A DNA stretch of 64,000 bases, taken from NCBI RefSeq assembly GCF_014764445.1, contig NZ_CP061721.1, positions 496,001 to 560,000 of the forward strand, in the 5' to 3' direction. The stretch comes from Pseudarthrobacter sp. BIM B-2242 (lineage in GTDB: Bacteria > Actinomycetota > Actinomycetes > Actinomycetales > Micrococcaceae). Shown piece by piece: positions 45,509 through 54,290 of this stretch. The translations under genes and the position numbers were made by a program. The number at the start of each line of letters is the position of its first letter. The stretch's first letter is position 1. The notes under the pieces were generated by a model. It saw only the letters and a list, made by a program, of their open reading frames with translations. It did no database searches and had not been told where the DNA came from.

Positions 45509-47161
45509 GTGGGAAATCATTGGGGATCCGGCCGGGACGAAGAGGCCTCGGGCCCTTGCCTGATAGCGGTGCGCGTACTGGCCGGCAGTGCTGCTGCTGC
45601 CGCGGTAATTCTCGGGCTTGGATTGCCAATGATTCCCTTGGGGCAATCCGGTGCCACAGGGTCGGTGGGGGGCATTGGCCACGTGGGGCATGCCGGTCTG
45701 GCTCCCGCGATCCTGATAGACAGCAGGGCCCTTGTTCCATTCGGCCGAACGCTGGTGGGAACCGTGGCCAAGGGCGGGAATGCTCCGCTGAATGTGGCTT
45801 CCGTCGGACTGAAACGTCCGCCGGAGGGCTCGCTGATGGCACCCTTGGAATCGCTTGCGTCCAGTTCGCCCTTTGGGTTCCGGGTCAGCCCGATCAACGG
45901 CAGGAGTGGCGACTTCCATCTTGGCCAGGATTTCGCGGCAGGCTGCGGCACCCGGGTTTACTCCGCCGACGCCGGGGTGGTCCGGGCCGCTGGCTGGCAC
46001 CCCTGGGGCGGCGGGAACCGGGTGGAAATAGACCACGGCAACGGGCTGATCACCACCTACAACCACCTGGAGGCCATCGCCGTCCGGACGGGGGAGTCCG
46101 TGCAGGTGGGGCAAGTGATCGCACGGGTGGGGACCACGGGATGGTCTACGGGCTGCCACCTGCATTTTGAAACCATTCTGAATGGAGAACATACGAGCCC
46201 GCTGAACTGGAGACTCCTCCCCATCCTTCAAGTGGACAAGCTGGCAGACATTGCAATGGTCAGTTACGAAGGCAAGACCGCAAACGCTGCTACAGCCCTG
46301 CCGTGGGCCATCCCCGTTGCTGCAGACAACAGCCACACAGTCCTTCATGGCGAAGACGAACTGCCGGAGGCACCGGAGGTGGCGGAAGTGGACACACCGC
46401 CGGCACCCACGGAAACCGCTCCCACAGGCGGACCGTCCCCGGACGGAACGGCTACCACCAAACCGCCCACGACAACCGCACCGCCGACGCCCACGGAAAC
46501 CACTCCCACGGACGAGCCGTCGTCGGACGAAACTTCCTCAGATGAGCCGTCGTCGGACGAAACGACTACGACCACTCCGCCGACGACGACTGCGCCGCCG
46601 TCTACGAGCACTCCGCCGACGACGACTGCGCCGCCGTCTACGAGCACTCCGCCGACGACGACTGCACCGCCGTCTACGAGCCCTGCGCCGACGACGACTG
46701 CACCGCCGACGACGGGCACTCCGCCGACGACGACTGCACCGTCTACGACGACGGCGCCGACAAGTACCCCGCCAGCGACCCCGCCGCCGTCGACGACCGT
46801 ACCGGCGACCGAGACTGCCGCTCCGCCGCCGTCGACCACGAGCGCGCCGCCTCCTCCCGTGGCTCCGCCGCCGCCGTCGACCACGAGCGCGCCGCCTCCT
46901 CCCGTGGCTCCGCCGCCGCCGTCGACCACGAGCGCGCCGCCTCCTCCCGTGGCTCCGCCGCCGTCGTCGACCACGAGCGCGCCGCCTCCTCCCGTGGCTC
47001 CGCCGCCGTCGTCGACCACGAGCGCGCCGCCTCCTCCCGTGGCTCCGCTGCCGCCGCCGTCGACCACGGCCGCCGCGCCACCTCCCTCACCGGAAACGTC
47101 CTCGGCCGAGCCCGAAACGGCTGCGACCGGCACGACCGGGCAGGCGCCGGGGACCCCCTGA
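45509..47161 (+). CDS. M23 (LytM) cell-wall endopeptidase with tandem-repeat tail
   Basis: A 550-residue protein. One membrane-spanning signal or anchor is at about 19-45, then an M23 domain at 115-230 with zinc ligands His137 and Asp141 (HLGQDF) and His217/His219 (CHLHFE). It should cut peptidoglycan cross-bridges at the cell surface. From about residue 300 to the end it is Pro/Thr/Ser-rich: a 12-residue unit (TPPTTTAPPSTS) is repeated about three times, then a 15-residue unit (STTSAPPPPVAPPPP) five times, probably a wall-spanning stalk. AGGGAG precedes the GTG start. Confidence 0.85.
   Translation: MGNHWGSGRDEEASGPCLIAVRVLAGSAAAAAVILGLGLPMIPLGQSGATGSVGGIGHVGHAGLAPAILIDSRALVPFGRTLVGTVAKGGNAPLNVASVGLKRPPEGSLMAPLESLASSSPFGFRVSPINGRSGDFHLGQDFAAGCGTRVYSADAGVVRAAGWHPWGGGNRVEIDHGNGLITTYNHLEAIAVRTGESVQVGQVIARVGTTGWSTGCHLHFETILNGEHTSPLNWRLLPILQVDKLADIAMVSYEGKTANAATALPWAIPVAADNSHTVLHGEDELPEAPEVAEVDTPPAPTETAPTGGPSPDGTATTKPPTTTAPPTPTETTPTDEPSSDETSSDEPSSDETTTTTPPTTTAPPSTSTPPTTTAPPSTSTPPTTTAPPSTSPAPTTTAPPTTGTPPTTTAPSTTTAPTSTPPATPPPSTTVPATETAAPPPSTTSAPPPPVAPPPPSTTSAPPPPVAPPPPSTTSAPPPPVAPPPSSTTSAPPPPVAPPPSSTTSAPPPPVAPLPPPSTTAAAPPPSPETSSAEPETAATGTTGQAPGTP
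46574..46681 (+). repeat. 36-bp tandem repeat, about three units
   Basis: Units start at 46574, 46610 and 46646 and each encodes 12 residues beginning TPPTTTAPPSTS. They are in frame inside the M23 gene and differ by single bases; flanking sequence is a degenerate version of the same unit. Confidence 0.8.
46832..47056 (+). repeat. 45-bp tandem repeat, five units
   Basis: Five in-frame 45-bp units begin at 46832, 46877, 46922, 46967 and 47012, encoding STTSAPPPPVAPPPP with a final-residue P/S variation. Near-identical DNA suggests recent expansion and makes copy number prone to change. Confidence 0.9.
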
Positions 47162-47243
47162 CAGAAAACTTCCAGCATGCTCCCGTACGCTTGACGGTTG
47201 GCAACGAATCACCTGCATGACCCAACCTCGCAAGGACGGCGCT

Positions 47244-47771
47244 GTGACCTCTCTGTACCCGATCCCGCTCACGCTTAACGACGGCACCCAGACCGATTTC
47301 GGCCGGTTCAAAGGGAATGTGGTGATGGTGGTCAACGTGGCGTCGCAATGCGGCTTGACCCCGCAGTATGGGGGACTCGAGACGCTGTACGGGAAGTTCC
47401 GGGACCGGGGCTTTGAGATTCTCGGAGTGCCGTGCAACCAGTTCGCCGGCCAGGAGCCGGGCACCGACAGCGAGATCGCAGAGTTCTGCGAACGGAACTT
47501 CGGGGTGTCCTTCCCCCTGACAGCCAAGGCCAACGTGCGCGGCAAGGACCAGCACCCGCTCTACTCGGAGCTGACCAAGTTCAGGACCGGCGTGCTGCCC
47601 GGCCTCGTGAAATGGAACTTCGAAAAGTTCCTGGTAAACCGTACCGGCGAGGTAGTGGCACGCTTCGCCCCCACCGTCGAACCGGACTCCGCCGAAGTCC
47701 TGGACGCCATCGAAGCGGCATTGGCCGAATTTGATGTGCCGAAAAACGCATCAGCTGATTCGATTGCTTAA
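47244..47771 (+). CDS. Glutathione peroxidase family protein (cysteine type)
   Basis: A 175-residue thioredoxin-fold peroxidase. The active-site motif NVASQCG carries a peroxidatic Cys36 instead of selenocysteine; GVPCNQFAGQEPG and the KWNFEKFLV block supply the Gln and Trp/Asn of the catalytic tetrad. Actinobacteria usually lack glutathione, so thioredoxin or mycothiol systems are the likely reductants. GTG 47244 is chosen because AAGGACGG lies 5 nt upstream; an ATG 27 nt earlier has no ribosome site. It reduces lipid or hydrogen peroxides in the cytoplasm. Confidence 0.88.
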   Translation: MTSLYPIPLTLNDGTQTDFGRFKGNVVMVVNVASQCGLTPQYGGLETLYGKFRDRGFEILGVPCNQFAGQEPGTDSEIAEFCERNFGVSFPLTAKANVRGKDQHPLYSELTKFRTGVLPGLVKWNFEKFLVNRTGEVVARFAPTVEPDSAEVLDAIEAALAEFDVPKNASADSIA

Positions 47772-47894
47772 ATCTTTTGCCTTTTTCCAACTTGCCGGTG
47801 GGAATTTACTCAAAATTTCCCCAAAATCTGGTTTGATAATAGTTACTGAAGGGTAGAAGGGAAGCGCCGTTTCCCACCGACCACAGAGGCAGCA

Positions 47895-48821
47895 ATGAAG
47901 CACATCGAGGCCGAACATCCCCGGCCACGCCACTTCCTTCTCCACCTGAGCGACCCCCACCTGATGGGAGGTCCGGATCCCCTTTACGGAGCAGTTGACA
48001 GCGAAGCCAAGCTCATTCAGCTTTTTGACGAGGTCAGGGCTTCCGGGGCCCGCCCCGAAGCGGTGATCTTCACCGGTGATCTTGCCGATCAGGGCCATCC
48101 GGAGGCGTACGCAAAGCTGCGGGCCATCGTTGACCCAGCCTGCGAGGAGCTGGGCGCCAAAGTCATTTGGGCCATGGGCAACCATGACAACCGGGCCAAC
48201 TTCCGCACCGGCCTGCTGGATGAACCGGCCAGCGAAGCGCCGGTGGACCACAGCTACTCCATTAACGGCCTGCGTATCATCACACTGGACACGTCCGTCC
48301 CGGGCTACCACCATGGCGAACTCAGTGAGGCGCAGCTTGAATGGCTGGCCCGCCAGCTGGAAACACCGGCTCCGGACGGCACCATCCTGGCACTCCACCA
48401 TCCACCGGTCCCGTCCGTCCTGGACCTTTCCGTGCTGGTGGAACTGCGTGACCAGGCCAGCCTCGCCGCGGTGGTCCGGAACTCGGACGTCCGGACCATC
48501 CTCGCCGGGCACCTGCACTACTCCACCTCGGCCAGCTTCGCGGGTATTCCCGTCTCCGTGGCCTCGGCCACGTGCTACACCCAGGACCTCAACGTGTCCG
48601 TCGGCGGCACCCGCGGGCGGGACGGCGGGCAGGCCTTCAATCTCGTGCACGTCTACGAACACACCATTGTCCACTCGGTGGTTCCGCTAGGCAGCACACC
48701 GACGGTGGGCGAACATGTCACACCCCAGATGACAGCCGAGCGCCTTGCCGCAGCCGGCGTCAGCATCCCCGAGAAGGCGAAAGTCGGCGCCGCGAAGGTT
48801 GCCTTGCCTTCTCCGAGCTAA
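47895..48821 (+). CDS. Calcineurin-like phosphoesterase (CpdA/Icc type)
   Basis: A 308-residue metallophosphoesterase. All five metal-binding blocks are present: [39 protein letters not shown] and [10 protein letters not shown]. The order and spacing match class III cyclic-nucleotide phosphodiesterases (CpdA, Rv0805), which hydrolyse cAMP or related phosphodiesters. Whether cAMP is the real substrate is not certain. GAGGCAGCA precedes the ATG. The 123-bp gap upstream contains an AT-rich segment with GATAAT at 47836-47841, a possible -10. Confidence 0.85.
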   Translation: MKHIEAEHPRPRHFLLHLSDPHLMGGPDPLYGAVDSEAKLIQLFDEVRASGARPEAVIFTGDLADQGHPEAYAKLRAIVDPACEELGAKVIWAMGNHDNRANFRTGLLDEPASEAPVDHSYSINGLRIITLDTSVPGYHHGELSEAQLEWLARQLETPAPDGTILALHHPPVPSVLDLSVLVELRDQASLAAVVRNSDVRTILAGHLHYSTSASFAGIPVSVASATCYTQDLNVSVGGTRGRDGGQAFNLVHVYEHTIVHSVVPLGSTPTVGEHVTPQMTAERLAAAGVSIPEKAKVGAAKVALPSPS

Positions 48822-48840
48822 GGCAACCAGCTGGCGTGAC

Positions 48841-48882
48841 GCGTTGTGCGGGCCTGAAAAAGCTCAGTCCCGCACAACGCGG
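48841..48882. terminator. Bidirectional hairpin
   Basis: A perfect 13-bp stem CGCGTTGTGCGGG / CCCGCACAACGCG (48841-48853, 48870-48882) between the convergent phosphoesterase and Stealth genes. Confidence 0.7.
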
Positions 48883-48901
48883 AGGGTACAGTTCCCTGCC
48901 G

Positions 48902-50512
48902 TTAGAGTTCCCAGGGCGCCTTGATGGGGTAGTACTTCTCCAGGAAATCAGTCACCAGCTGTGCCCGTTCATCTGCAGGGACCTCCGGAAAGCTGCCGTC
49001 ATTGAGGCAGAAGAAGTCCATGTTCCGCTTGGCCAGCAGCTTCGGCAGCGAGTTCAGGCCCGCGCGGGCAGTGGTGTCCACGTACCGCACCTTGGCAGCT
49101 GTCTGGGTGACGGCAAGCCCGGTGAGCAGGGCGTAGTAGTGGTAGAACGAATTCGTGACGGAGATGTTGTCCGCGGCGCGGAACCTGCTGGCCGCGGTCT
49201 TCCTGAATTCGTCAGGGAATTCACTTTCCATCCTGGAGACCACGCTGCGGCGCAGCGGGGCTGCGGTGTGCTCCAGATGCCGGGTGGTGATCCGTCCGAA
49301 GCGGTTCCAGAGCAGCTTGCGGTTAACCCGGGCCGCGTTCTCGAAACCGCTGCGCTCGGCGTCGTTGTCGCCCAGCCCGATCCGGGTCTCCGCCTCGATG
49401 AACTTGGTGATGCCACCGGGAGTGAAGAACATGTCCGGACCAACAGGCCGGCCGAAAAACATGTCGTCGTTTGAATAGAGGAAATGCTCGGACAATCCCT
49501 CGATGTTGTGGAGCTGGCATTCCACAGCCTGCGAGTTGTGCGTCGGCAGCACAGCGGGGTCGGAGAAGAATTCCTCGCTGCGGACGATTGTCACGGACGG
49601 GTGCTCAGCCAGCCATTCCGGGGCGGGCGAATCCGTAGCGATGAAGATGCGGCGGATCCACGGGGCAAACATGTACACCGAGCGCAGCGCGTATTTGAGT
49701 TCGTTGATCTGGCGGAAGCGCGCCTCGTGGTCATCGCCTTCGCCCAGGACCACACCTTTTTGCTGGGCACGCCGGGCAGCTATGTATTCAGGTGAGCTGC
49801 CGTCAACCCAGGAAAAGACAAGGTCAATGTCAAAGCTGATGTCGCTGGCGTGGTCCGCGAACATGTTTTCGATGGTGGGCCAGGTGTGCCCGTAGCGCTC
49901 CACCGTCCCGCGGACCGCATCCTGGGCCAGCATGGTGCGCCGGGTCAGGGAGTTCTCGATCGGCAAGGTGATCTCGTTACCGTCAAAGCTCCAGAGTTCA
50001 ATCTGGACGCCTGCTGAGGAACCGAACTCGAAGCCGCCGTCGGGCTCCACTCGCGGACGGTAGAGCCGGAAGATGCGCGCCTGCCGGTTGGGGGAGAGTT
50101 CCCCGTCAGCCACCAGCACGGAGGATTTCTTCTTGGCATCAACGGTCATGGAGTAAACGGGTTCATTACGGCACGCTGCCACCAGGGCGGTCCGCAGTTT
50201 CTTGCGGTCCTTCCAGTCCAGGGCAATAACGGGGCGGTCACTGTTGCCGCGGACCAGAAGGTAGTCCAGCCCCGCGCCGGCCAGGACGCCGCGCAGGAAC
50301 AGCAGATCTTCAACCATGGCCTGGAACGGCGTCCGGTTGTGGTTGATCAGGGCGTACCGGCCCTTGTGCCTGACTACGTCGGGTCGGTGCTTGAGCCGTG
50401 CTTCGGCAGCCGGAGATGTTACCTCTGCATGGGCGTGCGGCTCCGCGGACGCCTGGCCGCCATAGTAGATCTCGTCCTGGACAGCTGATTCGGTAACGGG
50501 TGCTTCTGTAAT
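48902..50512 (-). CDS. Stealth family sugar-phosphate transferase with ATT start
   Basis: A 536-residue protein of the Stealth family (capsule/cell-wall hexose-1-phosphotransferases). CR1 is FDIDLVFSWVDGSSPEY, CR2 runs from RQINELKYALRSVYMFAPWIRRIFIATDS to SEHFLYSNDDMFFGRPV (given by ends), CR3/CR4 lie in the last 150 residues. Homology-like N-terminal sequence (VRHKGRYALINHNRTPFQA) lies upstream of the first ATG (50317). The frame stays open and contains no ATG, GTG or TTG, but an ATT at 50512 has GGAG 6 nt upstream and TATTAT (50555-50560) as a -10. I therefore propose ATT as the start; 48902-50317 is the conservative 471-residue model. Confidence 0.75.
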   Translation of the reverse strand: MTEAPVTESAVQDEIYYGGQASAEPHAHAEVTSPAAEARLKHRPDVVRHKGRYALINHNRTPFQAMVEDLLFLRGVLAGAGLDYLLVRGNSDRPVIALDWKDRKKLRTALVAACRNEPVYSMTVDAKKKSSVLVADGELSPNRQARIFRLYRPRVEPDGGFEFGSSAGVQIELWSFDGNEITLPIENSLTRRTMLAQDAVRGTVERYGHTWPTIENMFADHASDISFDIDLVFSWVDGSSPEYIAARRAQQKGVVLGEGDDHEARFRQINELKYALRSVYMFAPWIRRIFIATDSPAPEWLAEHPSVTIVRSEEFFSDPAVLPTHNSQAVECQLHNIEGLSEHFLYSNDDMFFGRPVGPDMFFTPGGITKFIEAETRIGLGDNDAERSGFENAARVNRKLLWNRFGRITTRHLEHTAAPLRRSVVSRMESEFPDEFRKTAASRFRAADNISVTNSFYHYYALLTGLAVTQTAAKVRYVDTTARAGLNSLPKLLAKRNMDFFCLNDGSFPEVPADERAQLVTDFLEKYYPIKAPWEL

Positions 50513-50606
50513 GGTTGTCTCCGTCGCGGTTAAATGGTAGGCGTGCTTAGTTGAATAATAGCGTGACCACCAAAACCGGAGCGCGCGGTACGCCGTCCGG
50601 CAGGGC

Positions 50607-51536
50607 TCAGGCTCCCACGGACTCCCGCCAGTTGTGGAGGAAAGCCCCGCCGGCGTCGTCGTGGATCACATCATCCGATAGACCCAGGTCCGCAGCGGTC
50701 AATACATCGTACGGTTTGACCGGGACACCGTCCGCCGGACGGACGTCGACGTGCTTTACGGAATGGTCGTTGTGATGCAGCCAGTCCGCCATGGCGTAGT
50801 CGGTCCGGGAGTCACCAACGGTGCGCCACGCCTGCGGCGTGATGCCCTGCGCGGCGAGCAGTTCAACGGCGCGGCTCGCGCCAAGGTCCTTCCCCAGCCG
50901 GACTGACTCAATATCGGTGGAAATAATGGTGGGATCAACGCGGTAGTCCACGGCGTCGTCGGAATCCGGTACGTGGTGGTCCAGACGGACCACACCGAGG
51001 CCGTGGCGGGCCATGAGACCCATTGCGTCGGATTCGAACAGCTGCTGTTCGGCGAGGTAGTCAGCGGAGGGCACCTCGATGTGCTGTTCCACGGACACCA
51101 TGGCACGTTTGGTTTCGTCGAAGAACATGTGCGCCGAATAGTCCTCCGCCACGAGCCTGCGAACGTCATCGCCGTAAGCCTTGGGCACAGCCAGTTCGTG
51201 GTCCATGTGGATGGGCCCGGCCCCGGCAGCGGTGTAGCTGAACCAGACTGCGCCCTTTTCACAGATGGCGTGGATGACGGTCCCCGAAGGCATTCCGGCG
51301 GCGATCATGGGCTCCATGACCTGTTCCCGGATGAAAGTATCGGAGCGGCCGGTGTTGAAAATTACGGGAATGCCTGCGGTTGCCAGCGCCACCATGTCGG
51401 CGATGATCGCGGGCTGCACGTCACGGGTGACCGGACTGGCCACGGGACCGTCCACGTCCAGCAGGAGGGCCAAAGGCGGGGCGGACAGCGGGCGGACGCC
51501 GGGCGTGGAACTGGCAGGGAAGGCGGGGGCAGTCAT
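50607..51536 (-). CDS. HAD superfamily phosphatase
   Basis: A 309-residue Cof/sucrose-phosphatase-like HAD enzyme. Motif I is LLLDVDGPVASP, motif II the NTGR of IPVIFNTGRSDTF, motif III the lysine near RLGKDLGASRAV, motif IV RTVGDSRTDYAMADWL. The large cap between II and III (about 100-200) points to a sugar-phosphate substrate. It lies on the same strand upstream of the Stealth gene but 94 bp away, with a separate promoter for the latter. CACAAT lies 6 nt before the ATG. Confidence 0.8.
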   Translation of the reverse strand: MTAPAFPASSTPGVRPLSAPPLALLLDVDGPVASPVTRDVQPAIIADMVALATAGIPVIFNTGRSDTFIREQVMEPMIAAGMPSGTVIHAICEKGAVWFSYTAAGAGPIHMDHELAVPKAYGDDVRRLVAEDYSAHMFFDETKRAMVSVEQHIEVPSADYLAEQQLFESDAMGLMARHGLGVVRLDHHVPDSDDAVDYRVDPTIISTDIESVRLGKDLGASRAVELLAAQGITPQAWRTVGDSRTDYAMADWLHHNDHSVKHVDVRPADGVPVKPYDVLTAADLGLSDDVIHDDAGGAFLHNWRESVGA

Positions 51537-51685
51537 GGCTCCATTGTGTCAGCCGGCGGCCAGTGCGCACGTGCGGGCAACCCAAAGTTGGCGGCGTGTG
51601 ACAGATGGTCACCGTTTGGCTACAACCTTGGAATGGCGCGGTCCGGACACTTCTCTTGGAGCCCCAAGGTGCCTAGGGTTGCAGG

Positions 51686-51985
51686 GTGATCTTCAAAGCT
51701 GTGGGCGAGGGACGCCCGTACCCTGACCATGGTTTCAACACGCCCAAACAGTGGGCATCGCTTCCGCCGCGGCCTGTCCGCCTCGATGAACTCGTCACGA
51801 CAAAACGGACCCTGGACCTTGAGGCGCTGCTGGCAGAGGATTCCACATTTTTTGGCGACCTGTTTCCGCATGTTGTGCAGTACCAAGGGGTCCTGTACCT
51901 GGAGGACGGGCTGCACCGTGCTGTCCGGACAGCACTGCACCAGCGCACCGCCATCCACGCCCGTGTGCTGGTGATAGATGGTTAA
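51686..51985 (+). CDS. Small protein annotated in actinobacteria as VapB-family-like
   Basis: A 99-residue protein. Its clearest element is LYLEDGLHRAVRTALHQRTAIHARVL, which resembles the DG-x-HR pattern of ParB/sulfiredoxin-like nucleotide-binding proteins; LDELVTTKRTLDLEALLAEDSTFF precedes it. I recall similar proteins carrying the label VapB-type antitoxin, but no VapC toxin is next to it, so that label should be doubted. TAGGGT (51674-51679) is 6 nt before the GTG, a leaderless start. It overlaps the LytR_C gene by 8 bp, indicating cotranscription with a cell-envelope protein. Confidence 0.65.
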   Translation: MIFKAVGEGRPYPDHGFNTPKQWASLPPRPVRLDELVTTKRTLDLEALLAEDSTFFGDLFPHVVQYQGVLYLEDGLHRAVRTALHQRTAIHARVLVIDG

Positions 51986-52649
51986 GAAACCCAAGGATGT
52001 CCGTGTCCTGCACGGCCACCATGTTGTTACCGGGCCCGAACTCCGTGCCACCTTTGAAGCCGCCGGCGATCCGGACGATCCCGTCCGCCTCCGCCGCCGG
52101 GTGGTGCACGGCGTAGTGCTGGTCCTGCTGCTGGGACTCATCGCAGCTGGCATCATCACCGCTTTCGCCATCCTCAACGGGCAGCTGAAACTCCCGGCGA
52201 CGGAGACCGCCGAAGAGCCAGGCAGCGTCTGCCCTACGGCTACTTTTGACTACGTCCCGCACGAGCAGATCAACCTCAACGTCTACAATTCCACCAGCCG
52301 GCCCGGCCTCGCGCGCTCGGTGGCCGACGAATTGCTGGGCCGGAAGTTTCTTGTGGGCAACGTTGCCAACACCGAAGCGTCCTACCGCGGCGTGGCCGCC
52401 GTCGTGTCGGGAGCGGCAGGGCAGTCTGCCGCCTTCACTGTCCAGCGGAATGTGCCTGAGTCTGACTACTTCCAAGATGACCGGACCGACGCCAGCGTGG
52501 ACCTGATCCTCGCAGGCGACTACAAGGAGCTGGCCGCCGCGGACCGCGTGGACCAGACCCCCGGGACACTCAGTTGCCCGCGGGAAAGCCGCCGGATCGC
52601 AGACGAGGCCAAGTGGCCCGTCATTCCGACCGCGGTCGCCACGCCCTAG
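51978..52649 (+). CDS. LytR C-terminal (LytR_C) domain membrane protein
   Basis: A 223-residue protein with one membrane helix at about 43-65 (VVHGVVLVLLLGLIAAGIIT) and an extracytoplasmic LytR_C domain: INLNVYNSTSRPGLARSVADELLGRKFLVGNVAN, given by its ends, then VDLILAGDYKEL. LytR_C domains accompany LytR-CpsA-Psr cell-wall ligases, but the catalytic LCP domain is absent. A role in envelope polymer attachment is an inference. It overlaps the preceding small gene. Confidence 0.85.
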   Translation: MVKKPKDVRVLHGHHVVTGPELRATFEAAGDPDDPVRLRRRVVHGVVLVLLLGLIAAGIITAFAILNGQLKLPATETAEEPGSVCPTATFDYVPHEQINLNVYNSTSRPGLARSVADELLGRKFLVGNVANTEASYRGVAAVVSGAAGQSAAFTVQRNVPESDYFQDDRTDASVDLILAGDYKELAAADRVDQTPGTLSCPRESRRIADEAKWPVIPTAVATP

Positions 52650-52684
52650 CCACTCCGCACGGCCCTGCTACGACGAAGGCCAGG

Positions 52685-53314
52685 CTATACAACGCGCAGG
52701 GGAGTGCCGTCGTCGTTAAACCTGGCGCCGGCGCCCAGCTGGATGAACCGCACCGTCCGGGCAATCCGGGCCTCGAGCTCGGCTGGCTCGTTACTGCCGC
52801 GGGCGGCGCTGGAGGACAGCGTGCCGTGAATCAGCTGCGCCTGCTGGGCAATGTCGGCCTCCGGCAGGTAGCCCTGGGCCATGCCGTCGCGGAGGATGCC
52901 CTGCAGCATCACGCTCAGTTCGCCCACGTGGTCGGCGAGTTTTGCAAAGGACGACGGCGACAGCACCGCCGCCATGGCAGGTCCCGGCGGGAGGTGGCGC
53001 CGGCTGAGGTCTTCCACCTGGGTGCGCACGTACAGGGCCAGCCGCTCCACGGGGTTCTCCAGGGCTGCCAACGAGTCCCGCAGCTCGGCGAGGAACCGCT
53101 CCGTCTCATCCAGGGCATAGGAAATCAGCAGTTCTTCGATGTCCGCGTAATAGTTGTAGACCGCCGTCCGGCCCACGCCGGCATGACGTGCCACGTCCGT
53201 CATGGTCAGCCCGGGCAGTCCGTGCGTAAAAAGCAGCTCACCAAAGGCTGTCAGGATCCGGCGCTGCGTTTCGGCGCGTTGCGCGGCATTGGTGGCCGCC
53301 GAAATCCTAGGCAT
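52685..53314 (-). CDS. TetR family transcriptional regulator
   Basis: A 209-residue regulator. The N-terminal helix-turn-helix is at about 17-62: RRILTAFGELLFTHGLPGLT, then DVARHAGVGRTAVYNYYADIEELL. The ligand-binding domain is divergent and gives no clue to the inducer. TAACGT (53321-53326) lies 6 nt before ATG, a leaderless start, and is itself inside an inverted repeat GACAC-N11-GTGTC (53318-53338). Autoregulation through that site is likely. Its targets may include the neighbouring FrnE-like gene. Confidence 0.85.
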   Translation of the reverse strand: MPRISAATNAAQRAETQRRILTAFGELLFTHGLPGLTMTDVARHAGVGRTAVYNYYADIEELLISYALDETERFLAELRDSLAALENPVERLALYVRTQVEDLSRRHLPPGPAMAAVLSPSSFAKLADHVGELSVMLQGILRDGMAQGYLPEADIAQQAQLIHGTLSSSAARGSNEPAELEARIARTVRFIQLGAGARFNDDGTPLRVV

Positions 53315-53317
53315 ACA

Positions 53318-53338
53318 GACACGTTACCGCGATGTGTC
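53318..53338. promoter_or_regulatory. Inverted repeat overlapping the tetR promoter
   Basis: GACAC at 53318-53322 and GTGTC at 53334-53338 flank the -10 box of the TetR-family gene, positioned to act as its own operator. Confidence 0.5.
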
Positions 53339-53407
53339 AGTAAAGCAGGTTGTTGTGTTGCTGAGAGTGTCACAGCAACCGGCGCCGCGGTCAGACCGGC
53401 ACTGCGG

Positions 53408-54106
53408 TTAGACTGCGCAGCCGTCCGGGCCGCAGGCTTCGCCGTCGGCGGCGTTGACCAGCACCAGTGGGTTGGTCTCCTGCCACGCCTGGGTGAGCGC
53501 GGCGGTGAACGTCTCGGCGGGCTGCGCACCGGAGAGGCCGAACTTGCGGTCGATCACAAAGAACGGGACGCCGGTGATGCCCAGGGCGCGGGCTTCCTCA
53601 AAGTCGAAGCGGACGTCATCTGCGTATTTGTCAGTGGTGAACAGTTCCGCGACTTCGTCGGCGTTGATGCCGAGGGCCAGGCCGAGTTCGGTCAGGTAGT
53701 CCTGGGCGCCAATATCCTTGCCGTGCTCGAAGTGGTCACTCAGCAGGCGTTCCTTCGCGGCATCCTGCTGCCCGTGCCGGGCGGCGAGGTGGATCAGCCG
53801 GTGGGCCGTGAAGCTGTTTGCCACCACCACCTGGTCGAAACGGTAGTTGAGTCCTTCACCCTTGGCCTGGGCGGCTACGTGCTCAAACATCTGCGCGACC
53901 TGCTCCGCGGCCATGCCTTTGATTCTGCTCAGGTACTCAAGTTCGCTGCCGTCGTAGTGCTCCGGAAGGCTGGGATCCAGCTGGTAGCTGCGCCACGTCA
54001 CCTCCACGGAATCGCGGTGCGGGAACTCGGCCAACGCCGTCTCAAACCGGCGTTTGCCGATGTAGCACCATGGACACGCGACGTCTGACCAGATCTCAAT
54101 CTTCAT
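53408..54106 (-). CDS. DsbA family oxidoreductase (FrnE-like)
   Basis: A 232-residue cytoplasmic thioredoxin-fold protein. The active site is WSDVACPWCYIGKRRFE with the CPWC redox pair near residue 11; the helical insert runs from about 60 to 165, and the cis-Pro loop is ITGVPFFVIDRKFGLSGAQP. FrnE-like proteins act as disulfide isomerases or oxidise small molecules. It ends with an extra CGPDGC pair (ACGPDGCAV), typical of actinobacterial members and possibly a second redox site. ATG 54106 has GAAGGGG 11 nt upstream; GTG 54115 is an alternative. Confidence 0.88.
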   Translation of the reverse strand: MKIEIWSDVACPWCYIGKRRFETALAEFPHRDSVEVTWRSYQLDPSLPEHYDGSELEYLSRIKGMAAEQVAQMFEHVAAQAKGEGLNYRFDQVVVANSFTAHRLIHLAARHGQQDAAKERLLSDHFEHGKDIGAQDYLTELGLALGINADEVAELFTTDKYADDVRFDFEEARALGITGVPFFVIDRKFGLSGAQPAETFTAALTQAWQETNPLVLVNAADGEACGPDGCAV

Positions 54107-54290
54107 ACGTGCCACAACCCCTTCCGTCCCGGGGGCATTCCGGGAGGGGGTGTCGGATTTGTCACACGGGGGCTTGAAATGTTGGCCCTCCCGGGGCGAT
54201 AGTCGGAACGACGGGTTAAGCAGAGGCCTTTTCAAAAACAACCAATCGCCAGGCGCTGGGGGCGTGGCATGGCATCCTCCCGGAGGAAGC

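Noticed and set aside
46574..47056. Regular repeats as a CRISPR array
   Set aside because: No spacers; units are contiguous, in frame and protein-coding, with no cas genes in the window.
47244..47771. Selenocysteine in the glutathione peroxidase
   Set aside because: The active-site codon is TGC (Cys), and no TGA occurs in frame.
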